The translations under genes and the position numbers were made by a program. Below are positions 1 through 9,555 of a DNA stretch of 64,000 nucleotides, in pieces. The DNA comes from Ornithinibacillus gellani (GTDB taxonomy: Bacteria; Bacillota; Bacilli; Bacillales; Amphibacillaceae): assembly GCF_003730295.1 (NCBI RefSeq), contig NZ_QTSZ01000029.1, positions 62,001 to 126,000 on the forward strand. Reading direction: 5' to 3'. The stretch's first letter is position 1, and each line of letters begins with the position of its first letter. Under the pieces are notes generated by a model that was given only the letters and a program-made list of their open reading frames with translations, was not told the origin of the DNA and made no database searches.

Positions 1-2
1 GT

Positions 3-506
3 ATTGTCCTGATTGGTTTCATGGGAGTCGGTAAAACGAGTATAGGGAAGGCACTTGCTGAACAAATGTCACGCCCCTTTATCGATATAGATCTAGAAAT
101 TGAAGAGACATTTGACATGGCAACCACAGCCATATTTGATACGTATGGCGAAGCTGTATTTCGCAACAAAGAAAAAGAACTCATCAACCAGCATTGTCAA
201 ACACCTGGAAGGGTAATTTCCCTTGGTGGCGGTGCATTTTTACAGGAAGAGGTAAAGCAGCAATGTATGGAAAATGCCTTGGTTATTTTCTTGGAGATGG
301 GCTGGGATGCTTGGCAGGAAAGGATTCCCGAGATAATCGATACCCGTCCCATTCTACAAAATAAATCAATTGAAGAAATCAAAGCCCTATATGAAGCAAG
401 GCAACAGGTTTACGCGGATTATCATATTCGTGTGAATGTAGATACCCTTCAAATAGATGAAGCAGCACAAAATATTATCAAAAGCCTACATCAGCTGACA
501 AATTAA
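3..506 (+). CDS. aroK: Shikimate kinase, 5'-truncated by the window edge
   Basis: Phosphorylates shikimate with ATP in the chorismate pathway (cytoplasm). The frame is open from base 3 (IVLIGF...), before the first ATG at 21, so the true start lies left of the window. The P-loop GFMGVGKTS is visible, followed by the shikimate-binding DIDLEIEE segment and the lid-region GGGAF motif seen in shikimate kinases. The visible 168 residues are close to the usual family length of about 165-175, so little is missing. It converges on ddh across a shared hairpin terminator. Family assignment is firm; the exact start cannot be seen. Confidence 0.9.
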   Translation: MVLIGFMGVGKTSIGKALAEQMSRPFIDIDLEIEETFDMATTAIFDTYGEAVFRNKEKELINQHCQTPGRVISLGGGAFLQEEVKQQCMENALVIFLEMGWDAWQERIPEIIDTRPILQNKSIEEIKALYEARQQVYADYHIRVNVDTLQIDEAAQNIIKSLHQLTN

Positions 507-518
507 ATATCCTTTAAA

Positions 519-563
519 AAAGAAAGTGGATCCATTGACAGTTGTCAATCATCCACTTTCTTT
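519..563. terminator. Bidirectional terminator between aroK and ddh
   Basis: Long inverted repeat: AGAAAGTGGAT (521-531) pairs with ATCCACTTTCT (551-561), and the inner ATTGACA/TGTCAAT extends the stem. It is flanked by A and T runs, so it can serve the convergent genes on both strands. Confidence 0.85.
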
Positions 564-568
564 ATCTA

Positions 569-1555
569 TTATAAAAGACTGCGATAAATATCTGCTGACG
601 ATCGGTGGGTTAATGCAGATAACGGGATATCAAATGCTGTTTTTGCTCCAGTATCACCGACTTTATTTAATGTATAAGCAGCACGTGCATAAGCCACCAG
701 TACACTTGCTGTAAATTCAGGGTTACTATCCAATGCTAGAGAAAATTCAATGGTTTGTTGATTTCCCTTACTGGTCTCTCCAGCATGAATAACGAATCCA
801 CCATGTTTCATTTTGCTATGATTTGTTTGCAGCTCATCCTCAGTAATAAAGTATACCGTCGTATCATACGGCTCAAAGTAATCTGGCATTGTTTTAATCG
901 CTTGCTCTATGTCAGCCTGTTTATCTTCATCCTCTGCAACTACATAACAAACCCGTTTATGCCGATCCGCTCCATTCGCACTTGCTCCTTCGCCAGATCG
1001 GGCCTTTTCCAACTCTTCAGGTACTGGAACCGTATATTGAACCGCATCTTTCACGCCTGGTACACGGCGGACTGCTTCAGAATGTCCTTGGCTTAAACCT
1101 TCTCCCCAGAACGTATACGTATTTGCGGTTGGCAGTACAATTTCACCTAATAAGCGGTTCATAGAGAATAAACCTGGATCCCAGCCAACTGAAACAACGC
1201 CAAGTTTTCCACTTGCTTTAGCCTTCTCCTCCACCCGAGCAATATGGTCCGGTATCTTTGCATGGTTGTCAAAACTGTCCACGATATTAAACTGTTGAAC
1301 AATTTCCTGACTCATCGTCGGCAAATCCGATGCCGATCCACCACATAGAATCATCACATCGATATCATCCTTAAACTGATCCATTTCCTCATAACGATAC
1401 ACTGCAACCCCTTTATGAGCAGTTTGAATGGATGCGGGATCTCTTCTTGTAAAGATACCAACGAGTTCCATATCCGTATTTTGATATATTGCGAGTTCCG
1501 CACCTTTTCCGAGATTACCATAGCCTACAATTCCGATTCGAATCTTTTGTTCCAT
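569..1555 (-). CDS. ddh: meso-diaminopimelate D-dehydrogenase
   Basis: NADPH-dependent enzyme that makes meso-diaminopimelate from tetrahydrodipicolinate in one step, supplying lysine and peptidoglycan. The 328 residues match the usual family length of about 325. The N-terminus IRIGIVGYGNLGKGAE is the Rossmann dinucleotide-binding motif, and the FTRRDP segment that follows is typical of this family. A GGGAGAAGGGTG ribosome site precedes the ATG. The gene stands alone, converging on aroK. Many bacilli rely only on the acetylated DAP route, so this is a patchily distributed bypass. Confidence in family is high. Confidence 0.92.
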   Translation of the reverse strand: MEQKIRIGIVGYGNLGKGAELAIYQNTDMELVGIFTRRDPASIQTAHKGVAVYRYEEMDQFKDDIDVMILCGGSASDLPTMSQEIVQQFNIVDSFDNHAKIPDHIARVEEKAKASGKLGVVSVGWDPGLFSMNRLLGEIVLPTANTYTFWGEGLSQGHSEAVRRVPGVKDAVQYTVPVPEELEKARSGEGASANGADRHKRVCYVVAEDEDKQADIEQAIKTMPDYFEPYDTTVYFITEDELQTNHSKMKHGGFVIHAGETSKGNQQTIEFSLALDSNPEFTASVLVAYARAAYTLNKVGDTGAKTAFDIPLSALTHRSSADIYRSLL

Positions 1556-1803
1556 GCAATCACCCTTCTCCCTTAAAAAAATATAAATTCTATTATAACT
1601 GTTAATTCATTTGATTGCTCCCATTTTAACCCTAAAATGCCCATTCATTCAAATGCAACTAAAGAACGAATGATTGTTCAAATACTTCTTTAAAACCATG
1701 AATTGACCTTTTCTAGTTCTATAGCTGTGCACATTTTTTGTATGTCCTATAACTTATAATCGGGTTAGACAGATGGTCATGATAGTAAAAAATGACTAAA
1801 AAA
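1556..1803. other. Intergenic region upstream of ddh
   Basis: AT-rich, without a credible ORF. On the minus strand a TATAAT-like hexamer lies about 35 bases upstream of the ddh start, but I could not pair it with a good -35. Nothing else is recognised. Confidence 0.4.
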
Positions 1804-1852
1804 CAAAAAGGTATCAACGAGAATGACTATGATTCTCGTTGATACCTTTTTT
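1804..1852 (-). terminator. Terminator downstream of tRNA-Arg
   Basis: Near-perfect hairpin of about 20 bp: AAAAAGGTATCAACGAGAAT pairs with its complement at about 1831-1851 across a 6-base loop. T runs lie on both sides. It sits just past the tRNA 3' end in the minus direction. Confidence 0.88.
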
Positions 1853-1863
1853 TAATGAATAAG

Positions 1864-1937
1864 CGCGCTCGAGAGGATTCGAACCCCCGACACATGGCAC
1901 CGGAAACCATTGCTCTATCCGACTGAGCTACGAGCGC
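1864..1937 (-). tRNA. tRNA-Arg (anticodon CCG)
   Basis: The minus strand folds into a cloverleaf: acceptor GCGCTCG/CGAGCGC, D-stem GCTC/GAGC, anticodon stem ATGGT/GCCAT with loop TTCCGGT (anticodon CCG, reading CGG), and a T-arm with TTCGAAT. The discriminator base is G and no CCA is encoded. A tRNA-Arg beside clpP matches the B. subtilis arrangement as I recall it. Confidence 0.95.
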
Positions 1938-1969
1938 ATATGTATGTTCCTAGCTAGGACACATAGGAT

Positions 1970-1998
1970 ATTATAACCTGTTCAGCATTTATAAACAA
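1970..1998 (-). promoter_or_regulatory. SigA promoter of tRNA-Arg
   Basis: On the minus strand, -35 TTGTTT (1993-1998) and -10 TATAAT (1970-1975) are 17 bp apart. The predicted start is near 1963, about 26 bases before the mature tRNA 5' end. Confidence 0.75.
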
Positions 1999-2123
1999 GT
2001 GTTTTTTCGTAAGCTGTTTATTTTCAAAGAAAAAGGGAAAGATGGAAGGTATGATTTCTAGTGTTTGTTTATTATTTATGGCATAGGGCTATGACTCTTC
2101 GTACATCTGCGATAAACAAGAAT

Positions 2124-2271
2124 GATTGATGGGGAGTTTTCGCTCTTTCCCCACTGATTGTTAGTTGAACCAATCAGGCCTTTACTGGCTGTTGATCCCC
2201 CACTTACTAATTCTTGCGATTAACAAAAATTATCGATGTGGGGGGCTTACAGCCAGTTAATCTGTGATAAA
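2124..2271 (+). repeat. Dispersed palindromic repeat, copy A
   Basis: Near-full copy of the about 150-bp repeat described under findings. It keeps the core from TTTTCGCTCTTTCCCC to the right end ACAGCCAGTTAATCTG. The outer stem ACTGGCTGT/ACAGCCAGT encloses CCCCCAC/GTGGGGG. The left arm of hairpin 1 has decayed. It lies between tRNA-Arg and the clpP promoter and has no coding capacity. Confidence 0.85.
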
Positions 2272-2298
2272 ATAAGTAATATATAGCAATTGTTTTTG

Positions 2299-2328
2299 TT
2301 TGACCTTTATTGACCATAAAGGTATGAT
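2299..2328 (+). promoter_or_regulatory. clpP SigA promoter with overlapping CtsR operator
   Basis: -35 TTGACC (2300-2305) and -10 TATGAT (2323-2328) are 17 bp apart. Read on the complementary strand, 2299-2315 is GGTCAAT-AAA-GGTCAAA, a direct heptad repeat that fits the CtsR heat-shock repressor operator with one mismatch. It covers the -35, so repression by CtsR with heat induction is expected. Confidence 0.88.
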
Positions 2329-2373
2329 AAAGATAAATCCAAATGGATGATAGTATAGAAGGAGGAAATAAAA

Positions 2374-2961
2374 ATGAATTTAATACCTACCGTTATTGAA
2401 CAAACAAATCGCGGAGAACGTGCATATGATATCTACTCTCGCTTATTAAAAGACCGCATTATCATGCTCGGAAGTGCAATTGACGACAATGTCGCAAACT
2501 CCATTGTTGCACAGTTGCTTTTCTTAGAAGCAGAGGATCCAGGAAAAGATATTTCCCTGTACATTAACTCACCAGGTGGGTCGATTACGGCGGGAATGGC
2601 AATTTATGATACAATGCAATTTATTAAATCGGATGTTTCAACCATTTGTACAGGTATGGCAGCTTCCATGGGTGCCTTCCTACTGGCAGCAGGTGAAAAA
2701 GGAAAACGTTATGCCTTGCCGAATAGTGAAGTAATGATTCACCAGCCACTTGGCGGTACACAAGGTCAAGCAACAGACATCGAAATTCACGCCAAACGTA
2801 TTTTGCAAATGCGTGAAAATATTAATAAAATCTTGTCTGATCGTACAGGTCAGCCAATTGAAGTGATTGACAGAGATACAGACCGCGACAACTTCATGAC
2901 AGCAGCATCTGCTGTCGATTACGGCTTAATCGACAAAGTACTTGATCGCAAACCAGAATAG
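2374..2961 (+). CDS. clpP: ATP-dependent Clp protease proteolytic subunit
   Basis: Serine peptidase of the ClpP tetradecamer, which works with ClpC/ClpX/ClpE in regulated and quality-control proteolysis. Length is 195 residues, the usual size. The catalytic triad is visible: Ser98 in GMAASMGAF, His123 in MIHQP and Asp172 in the DTDRD segment. The [12 protein letters not shown]-terminus is the typical processed end. A GAAGGAGG ribosome site sits 8 bases before the ATG. It is monocistronic, with a CtsR-type promoter upstream and a strong terminator downstream. Confidence 0.98.
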   Translation: MNLIPTVIEQTNRGERAYDIYSRLLKDRIIMLGSAIDDNVANSIVAQLLFLEAEDPGKDISLYINSPGGSITAGMAIYDTMQFIKSDVSTICTGMAASMGAFLLAAGEKGKRYALPNSEVMIHQPLGGTQGQATDIEIHAKRILQMRENINKILSDRTGQPIEVIDRDTDRDNFMTAASAVDYGLIDKVLDRKPE

Positions 2962-2969
2962 TAGTATTC

Positions 2970-3010
2970 AAATCCCAATTCATGGTATATGCCTTGAATT
3001 GGGATTTTTC
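2970..3010 (+). terminator. clpP terminator
   Basis: AATCCCAATTCA pairs with TGAATTGGGATT across a 12-base loop and is followed by TTTTC. It starts 9 bases after the clpP stop codon. Confidence 0.9.
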
Positions 3011-3160
3011 TCTTAAAATGATTAAAATAGTCAAGAAGAATCTTTCTCCGTTCAAACTAGTCGTGTTTGCCACCATCGATAAGCATCCGTTATTTCCAAG
3101 AATCCTCTTCAATCAGACACGAAGGTCAATAAATGGCTGGTTGCCCAAACCATGTATTTA

Positions 3161-3427
3161 TCATTCAAAAACACGTTCTCCTAATACGAATCCAATTAAA
3201 TCTGCCGACGCTCGTTCTGCATCATTACCTTCTGCGAGTATTGTTATCGATTCTCCTGTACCAATTGCAAGACTCATCAGCCCCATAATACTTTTGGCAT
3301 TTACGCGTTTGCCATCCTTCTCCAGTACCAAATGGGCGTCATAATCATTCGCCAGCTGTACAAATTGTGCAGCTGGTTTTGCCTGCAGTCCGGTTTCAAG
3401 TTTTACTTGTACGGTCTGTTCTATCAA
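3161..3427 (-). CDS. crh: HPr-like catabolite repression protein Crh
   Basis: Paralogue of the PTS carrier HPr. Ser46 is phosphorylated by HprK, and P-Ser-Crh can act as a CcpA co-effector. The catalytic His15 of HPr is replaced by Gln (GLQAKPA), so it cannot carry PTS phosphate, while Ser46 in NAKSIMG is kept. Length is 88 residues. The start is TTG, preceded by GGAG. hprK lies about 10 kb away in the same window. A cre box sits just upstream (3466-3479), suggesting control by CcpA. It follows the whiA terminator, so it is probably transcribed separately or by read-through. Confidence 0.95.
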   Translation of the reverse strand: MIEQTVQVKLETGLQAKPAAQFVQLANDYDAHLVLEKDGKRVNAKSIMGLMSLAIGTGESITILAEGNDAERASADLIGFVLGERVFE

Positions 3428-3465
3428 TGGTCTCCATCCTCTCCGTCATTGTTTTCCGGCAGCAT

Positions 3466-3479
3466 TGAAAGCGTTGTCA
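3466..3479 (+). promoter_or_regulatory. cre box (CcpA operator) upstream of crh
   Basis: TGAAAGCGTTGTCA matches the consensus TGWAANCGNTNWCA at every position. It lies 39-52 bases upstream of the crh start. A TATAAA hexamer for the minus strand at 3481-3486 would place the transcription start inside the box, a repressing geometry. No good -35 is visible because the whiA terminator occupies that space. Confidence 0.65.
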
Positions 3480-3487
3480 ATTTATAC

Positions 3488-3520
3488 TAAAAAACCCATT
3501 CTATATTGCTATAGAACGGA
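3488..3520 (-). terminator. whiA terminator
   Basis: CCGTTCTATA pairs with TATAGAATGG on the minus strand and is followed by a TTTTTT run, about 40 bases after the whiA stop codon. Confidence 0.85.
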
Positions 3521-3559
3521 AGTATTCGCATTTGTTGTTAAAACCAACATACAATTATT

Positions 3560-4507
3560 TTATTTAAACTGCAAGTCTCCTTGCCGAATTTTATCAGCGA
3601 AATCATCTATTTTTTTCAATCGATGATTTACGCCTGATTTAGAAATTTTACCACCGGATACCAGCTCTCCCAGCTCTTTTAAGCTAACATCCTGATGTGC
3701 TTTTCTCAGCAATGCCATTTCACGAAGTTTCTCGGGCAGTGCATCAAGACCAACCGTTTCTTCTATCAGTTCAATATTTTCAATTTGACGAAAAGCTGCA
3801 CCTATTGTTTTATTTAAATTTGCTGTTTCGCAATTCACCAAACGATTAACAGAATTTCTCATATCACGTACAATCCGAACATCCTCAAATTTAAACAATG
3901 CATTATGTGCACCAATGATACTGAGAAAATCAGTAATTTTTTCAGCTTCTTTAATATAAACAATATACCCATTCCGTCTTTCTAGCATGCGCGCCCGAAG
4001 ATCATATCGATTCAATACATCACAAAGTGCCTTCGTATGCTCCTCATGCACATTAAAAATCTCCAAATGATAGGAAGATGTTTCCGGATTATTAATTGAT
4101 CCACCAGCTAAAAAAGCACCTCTTAAATAAGCTTGGCGACAGCAATCATCTTCAACGTATTGCTCCGAAACATTTCGTACAAAAGTATAATTTTCTTGTA
4201 GAATATCTAAATCTGCTAACATTTTGGCTGCAAACTTTTTCATTCGAACGATATATACATTATTTTTTTTTAACTTCATTTTTCTTCGGACAAGTAATTC
4301 AACCGGGAAATCATATGCAGATTTTATTAGCGTATAAATACGCCTTGCTATTGCAGCATTTTCAGTCTGAACATCGAGCATATAATCTTGTTGTGCCAAA
4401 GAAATGGTGCCATTCATTCGAACCAAGGCAGCTAATTCTGCCTTTATACAACAGTCATCTGTTTCTATTCCAGTTAATTCTTTTTTTATTTCTGAAGCAA
4501 AGGACAT
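3560..4507 (-). CDS. whiA: WhiA family DNA-binding protein
   Basis: Conserved Gram-positive DNA-binding protein. In bacilli it affects cell division and nucleoid organisation, in actinomycetes sporulation. Length is 315 residues. The N-terminal two-thirds has the LAGLIDADG-like fold with [15 protein letters not shown] visible. The C-terminal third (about 225-310) is a helix-turn-helix region with [32 protein letters not shown] ribosome site precedes the ATG. It is the last gene of the yvcI-rapZ-yvcK-whiA run, 34 bases after yvcK. Confidence 0.95.
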   Translation of the reverse strand: MSFASEIKKELTGIETDDCCIKAELAALVRMNGTISLAQQDYMLDVQTENAAIARRIYTLIKSAYDFPVELLVRRKMKLKKNNVYIVRMKKFAAKMLADLDILQENYTFVRNVSEQYVEDDCCRQAYLRGAFLAGGSINNPETSSYHLEIFNVHEEHTKALCDVLNRYDLRARMLERRNGYIVYIKEAEKITDFLSIIGAHNALFKFEDVRIVRDMRNSVNRLVNCETANLNKTIGAAFRQIENIELIEETVGLDALPEKLREMALLRKAHQDVSLKELGELVSGGKISKSGVNHRLKKIDDFADKIRQGDLQFK

Positions 4508-4541
4508 GTTTTTCCCTCCTTTACCACTTTACTTCTTCACT

Positions 4542-5495
4542 TTATTGCACCATGGAAAATAATAAATTCGCAATTTTATTTGTATCGTGTCGCAGTGTTT
4601 TACGTCCATGGTCAATTATATCTCCCTCAATTATTTCCAGCCCCATGTCAATCAGTCGAATGGTATCATATTCCACCGGCTCTGCATTCTCTTCAGCATA
4701 TATCGCACGAATCGATTGCTTGATTGGTTCATTATGCACGACAATTGCATCGACCGAATCCTTCCCAATATGATCAAAGATAGCTTGAATATGATCAGCA
4801 GCAGTATAACCAGTCGTTTCCCCTTCTTGGGTCATGACGTTGCAGACATAAACAACTTTGGACTTAGCTGCCTTAATGGCGTCAGCAATATGTGGAATAA
4901 TTAGATTAGGCATAATGCTTGTATAGAGACTACCTGGAGATATGACAATCAGATCCGCTTCTTCTATTGCACGAATTGCATTTGGAAAGGGTTGTACTGG
5001 TTGCGGACTTAGGAAGACCCGTTTAATATGCTTATGTGATAGTGGAATATTGGATTCACCCGATACAATTTCACCATCATCCATTTCAGCATGTAGTGAT
5101 AGACTTTCATTGGAAATTGGATATATCTTTCCTCTTACATTTAATACACGGGAAATTTCTTTCACACCAGTATAAAAATCACCGGTGATAGAAGTCATTG
5201 CAGCCAACAGCAGGTTGCCCATCGAATGACCGGACAAACCATTATCAATAGCAAAACGATGCTGGAATAATTCAATCAACATTGGTTCTACATCAGATAA
5301 TGCCGCAATCACATTACGAATATCACCTGGTGCGGGGATAGACATTTCATCCCGCAATCGTCCCGTACTCCCACCATCATCGGCTACCGTTACCAATGCG
5401 GTTAGTTCAATCGGAAGATCCTTTAGTCCTCGCAGCAATACTGGCATCCCGGTTCCACCACCAATTACAACGACACGGGGTTCTTGAATTCCCAT
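4542..5495 (-). CDS. yvcK: Gluconeogenesis factor / UDP-sugar-binding protein YvcK
   Basis: CofD-like Rossmann-fold protein that binds UDP-sugars and is needed for normal morphology on gluconeogenic carbon sources. The motif VVVIGGGTGMPVLLRGLK and the TVADDGGSTGRLR segment mark the family. I chose the ATG at 5493-5495 (MGIQEPRV), which has AGGAAGGGG upstream, over the longer GTG start at 5525, which lacks a ribosome site and would overlap rapZ. That gives 317 residues, the usual size. It begins 1 base after the rapZ stop codon, so translational coupling is likely. Confidence 0.95.
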   Translation of the reverse strand: MGIQEPRVVVIGGGTGMPVLLRGLKDLPIELTALVTVADDGGSTGRLRDEMSIPAPGDIRNVIAALSDVEPMLIELFQHRFAIDNGLSGHSMGNLLLAAMTSITGDFYTGVKEISRVLNVRGKIYPISNESLSLHAEMDDGEIVSGESNIPLSHKHIKRVFLSPQPVQPFPNAIRAIEEADLIVISPGSLYTSIMPNLIIPHIADAIKAAKSKVVYVCNVMTQEGETTGYTAADHIQAIFDHIGKDSVDAIVVHNEPIKQSIRAIYAEENAEPVEYDTIRLIDMGLEIIEGDIIDHGRKTLRHDTNKIANLLFSMVQ

Positions 5496-5496
5496 A

Positions 5497-6387
5497 TTAA
5501 TGCCCCTTCCTCTTGTCGATGTCACGGTGACTTACATGGGTAATATAGTTTCCAGACAACTGTTTAGCAAAATACTCTGCCAATGCAACAGAGCGATGCT
5601 GGCCACCTGTACATCCAATGGCAACCACAAGCTGTGATTTACCCTCTTTCTTATATTGCGGAAGCATAAACTCCAGTAAATCAAGTACCTTTTCGTTAAA
5701 CTTTTGCGTATCAGACCATTTAAATACGTAGGAAGATACGTCTGGATTCAATCCTGTTAATGGCTGTAAGTGTGCCACATAATGTGGATTAGGCAAAAAC
5801 CGTACATCAAAAACAAGATCTGCATCAATCGGGATGCCATATTTAAAACCAAAGGAAAGCATATTAACCGAGAAAATCTCCTGTGTATCCTCTGTATACG
5901 CATCAATAATCTTCTCGCGGAGCTCTTTTGGTTTTAAGTTTGTTGTATCGATTATCCGTTGTGCCCGCCCACGTAATTCATCGAGTATTTTCCGCTCCAT
6001 CTTTATTCCTTTTAATGGCAAATCACCTACTGCCAATGGATGGGAACGACGTGTTTCTTTATAGCGACTAACTAACTGTTCATCCTTGGCATCCAGGAAT
6101 AAAATATGTTCTTCCAACCAATCTTCATCACCAAGCACATCCAATGATTCAAATAAGGAATCAAAGAATTCACGCCCCCGCAGGTCCATAACAAGGGCAA
6201 CTTTGTCGATGTTATTCGTGCGGTCTTTCATCAGTTCAAGGAAAATAGGCAATAATGTCGGTGGTAAATTATCCACACAATAATACCCTAAATCCTCAAA
6301 GCTTTGAACAGCAACTGTTTTACCAGCTCCTGACATACCTGTTATAATAACTAATTTTGTTTCAATAGCATTTTCTTTATCCGCCAA
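5497..6387 (-). CDS. rapZ: RNase adapter / GTPase-like protein RapZ (YvcJ)
   Basis: P-loop nucleotide-binding protein. In E. coli RapZ senses GlcN6P and controls glmZ decay; the Bacillus homologue YvcJ binds GTP and affects competence. The Walker A motif GMSGAGKT is near residue 18, and [16 protein letters not shown] and [10 protein letters not shown] are the C-terminal family signatures. I chose a TTG start at 6385-6387 because AAAGGGGAAG lies just upstream. This gives 296 residues and fits the start of B. subtilis YvcJ. An upstream ATG (6417) in the same frame has no ribosome site. It is followed immediately by yvcK. Confidence 0.93.
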   Translation of the reverse strand: MADKENAIETKLVIITGMSGAGKTVAVQSFEDLGYYCVDNLPPTLLPIFLELMKDRTNNIDKVALVMDLRGREFFDSLFESLDVLGDEDWLEEHILFLDAKDEQLVSRYKETRRSHPLAVGDLPLKGIKMERKILDELRGRAQRIIDTTNLKPKELREKIIDAYTEDTQEIFSVNMLSFGFKYGIPIDADLVFDVRFLPNPHYVAHLQPLTGLNPDVSSYVFKWSDTQKFNEKVLDLLEFMLPQYKKEGKSQLVVAIGCTGGQHRSVALAEYFAKQLSGNYITHVSHRDIDKRKGH

Positions 6388-6436
6388 AATTACTTCCCCT
6401 TTCCAAATCCATAGCATGTGTAATGTGGGATAAGAA

Positions 6437-6901
6437 TTAATTACCAGCTGGATCCAATTTACTTGCTAGCAGTTTATCATCTGTTGTATAAGAAAAGTTC
6501 CCATATAAGATTTGTTCTGACTGTAGCACATGTTCAAAAATACTACGGTCTCCTTCAGCCATTGGTAAAGATGGAATGCTGTCAATTGGAACCCATTCTA
6601 AATCTCCCTCTGGACATGCATGGATTAACTCACCTTCATAAGATGTAGCACGAAACGTAAACATCATCCATTCTCGAATTAGTTTATCTGCTTCATATAT
6701 TGAAAAGGTAAATATCCCGCATAGCTGTGGTTCGACAAGACGTAAACCCGTCTCCTCCGAGTATTCACGTAAGACTGCTTCTTTCACGAGTTCCCCTTGT
6801 TCCATCTTTCCACCGGGGATTGCGTACCAGCCTCGTCTCGGTTTTTTTAATAGAAGTATGGAGCCGTTATTTATTAATATGCAGTTTGTTACCCGTTGCA
6901 T
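6437..6901 (-). CDS. yvcI: Nudix hydrolase YvcI
   Basis: Nudix-family pyrophosphohydrolase of unknown physiological substrate. The Nudix box is complete: [24 protein letters not shown] fits GX5EX7REUXEEXGU. I prefer the ATG at 6899-6901 (MQRVTN), where conservation with B. subtilis begins and GGTGA sits 7 bases upstream. An in-frame ATG at 6937 also has a ribosome site (AGGAAGAG) and would add 12 residues. It is first in the yvcI-rapZ-yvcK-whiA run, with 49 bases to rapZ. Confidence 0.9.
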   Translation of the reverse strand: MQRVTNCILINNGSILLLKKPRRGWYAIPGGKMEQGELVKEAVLREYSEETGLRLVEPQLCGIFTFSIYEADKLIREWMMFTFRATSYEGELIHACPEGDLEWVPIDSIPSLPMAEGDRSIFEHVLQSEQILYGNFSYTTDDKLLASKLDPAGN

Positions 6902-6957
6902 GCATCTCTCACCACTTTCTATCGGAGAAATCGTCATGATATCATCTCTTCCTCTTC

Positions 6958-6987
6958 ATTATACAATGAAAGAAATTAAAGCAACAA
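6958..6987 (-). promoter_or_regulatory. Probable SigA promoter of the yvcI-rapZ-yvcK-whiA operon
   Basis: On the minus strand, -35 TTGTTG (6982-6987) and -10 TATAAT (6958-6963) are 18 bp apart. The predicted start near 6951 falls in the ribosome site of the longer yvcI start, which favours the shorter one. Confidence 0.6.
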
Positions 6988-7149
6988 GCATATGGTTTAC
7001 TTTTCAAGGAAACGAACGTATACCATTGGAAATAGAATCTGAAGGAATTTTCCTTGTACGGATTTCCTTACGAATGTACCATCCGCATTTATAAATCATT
7101 TATCGTAATGGGAAAAAATGCGAAACCTGTCGAGCAAGCGTTTAAGGAC
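6988..7149. other. Intergenic stretch between yvcI and the trxB terminator
   Basis: Holds no ORF with a ribosome site and no recognised element besides the yvcI promoter to its left and the trxB terminator to its right. A GGGGGTC...GTACCCC partial inverted repeat occurs near 7205-7240. Confidence 0.35.
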
Positions 7150-7183
7150 AAAAAAATGCACGAGCAATACATGCCCGTGCCAT
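7150..7183 (-). terminator. trxB terminator
   Basis: On the minus strand GCACGGGCA pairs with TGCTCGTGC and is followed by ATTTTTTT. It lies about 120 bases beyond the trxB stop codon. Confidence 0.8.
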
Positions 7184-7300
7184 CAACTAATCTATCTATT
7201 AAAAAGGGGGTCAATTAGTTAAATACATTGTACCCCATAAATGTTTCCTCCGTGTTACAGCAACGTTAAGATGCAATTACTTTAGAAGAATTTTTCCTGC

Positions 7301-8272
<972 letters not shown>

Positions 8273-8383
8273 TTATTGATTTCTCTATTGTCTACAATCA
8301 TTGTAACGTCTTCATCCAACATTGGATTATTTATTACCCTTATCAATCGTATAAAAATATTTGATATCCGTCTAATTATCTGC

Positions 8384-9397
8384 TCAGCTATCCCAAGGTC
8401 CTTCTTCTGCAGATAACTGGGGATGTCTTCTACACCCTTCCTCCCAAATTGCCAATGATTTTCCAAGTTCACCAACGCGGTATAATGCTTTACTGGACCA
8501 TCGGTAATACGAAGCATGTCCACGCATCGAGCCTTTTCTCAGGAGATTAAATCGTGCATTTGCTTCCTGAAAGTTTCCGGTTCTCGCTAAAGCTACTGCT
8601 ATGTTTAGCTTTTGTTGTTCATGCAATGGATATACGTTCCTTAAGGTATGAATATGCAATTCACAAGCAGACATTTGTCCAAGCTCATAGTAAAAGATTG
8701 CTAAGTTCACATGGCTGTATAAAGAATCTGGATTATCAGCAAGCAGTTTCAACTCCATTTCCAATGCTGCTTGTTGTTCACCAGAGAAAAACATCGCGTA
8801 CGCTAAATCATGTTTCGTTGTTTTATGCTCAGGAAATAGTGTGAGCATTTCCTCTAATAAAATAAGTGCCTTTTCCCATTCCATATTTTCCATATAATAA
8901 AATACGGTTTCCTGGTAAATGAGAAGTTCATCCTCATCATCCATTTCCCATTCCGTCTCCATGTCTTCCTCATCAAAGGAGATATAATCCAGCAGCTCTT
9001 GCGCTTCTTCATGAAAGTCGCCATCTGGTTCTCGCTCTAAGTACGAGGATGCATATTTTTTCGCATCCTGTAGTAAACCTAAATGTGCATAATTATTTGC
9101 CAGCAAATAATAACAGTCTGTATATTGGTTACCACTAGACTGAAGCGCGGTGGTTAATAATTGATTGGCTTTATGAAAGGAACCAATTTCCGTATAGATG
9201 ATGGATATTTGACATAAGTACAATGGATTTTCGGGAGCAATTTCAACTGCCTTTTTCAACCATTTCAAAGCCAACTCAAACTTGTGCTTTTGAAATGCCT
9301 CTACACCCTTTGTAAAATAAAAATCACCATCAGGAATAAATGGAATGATTGTATGCTGTTGTTTTTTCCTGTTGAAACCTCTATTTGAACCCTGCAT
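8384..9397 (-). CDS. yvcD: Tetratricopeptide-repeat protein (YvcD-like)
   Basis: Cytoplasmic protein of 337 residues made mostly of TPR-type helical pairs (for example FTKGVEAFQKHKFELALKWLKKAVEIAPENP near 28-58, then further repeats to about 320). An acidic linker EEDMETEWEMDDEDELL lies at about 147-163. No enzymatic motif and no signal peptide are visible. The position beside trxB corresponds to yvcD of B. subtilis. Function is unknown; the repeats suggest a protein-interaction role. Confidence 0.85.
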   Translation of the reverse strand: MQGSNRGFNRKKQQHTIIPFIPDGDFYFTKGVEAFQKHKFELALKWLKKAVEIAPENPLYLCQISIIYTEIGSFHKANQLLTTALQSSGNQYTDCYYLLANNYAHLGLLQDAKKYASSYLEREPDGDFHEEAQELLDYISFDEEDMETEWEMDDEDELLIYQETVFYYMENMEWEKALILLEEMLTLFPEHKTTKHDLAYAMFFSGEQQAALEMELKLLADNPDSLYSHVNLAIFYYELGQMSACELHIHTLRNVYPLHEQQKLNIAVALARTGNFQEANARFNLLRKGSMRGHASYYRWSSKALYRVGELGKSLAIWEEGCRRHPQLSAEEGPWDS

Positions 9398-9432
9398 GAT
9401 GATCCTCCGTTTTAGTTCATGGCATAACGATT

Positions 9433-9468
9433 TCCCACCGCTTCAAGTTTTTATACTAAAACGGTGGG
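9433..9468. terminator. Hairpin between glpD and yvcD
   Basis: CCCACCG pairs with CGGTGGG across a long AT-rich loop, about 90 bases after the glpD stop. There is no clear T run on the minus side, so it may be a weak terminator or an mRNA-stability hairpin. Confidence 0.45.
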
Positions 9469-9555
9469 TATCACTTTGTCCATTATAATACGAATTGATA
9501 AAAATAGCATGCTTTCCCGCGTATTTATTTTAAAATATCTTAATGATACCTTTTT

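Noticed and set aside
2124-2271. CRISPR array or phage attachment site next to tRNA-Arg
   Set aside because: The repeat is not tandem with spacers, and no duplication of the tRNA 3' end or integrase is present.
4096-4773. Plus-strand open frame of 225 residues across whiA and yvcK
   Set aside because: It runs antisense to two conserved genes, has no ribosome site and looks like a translation of their complement.
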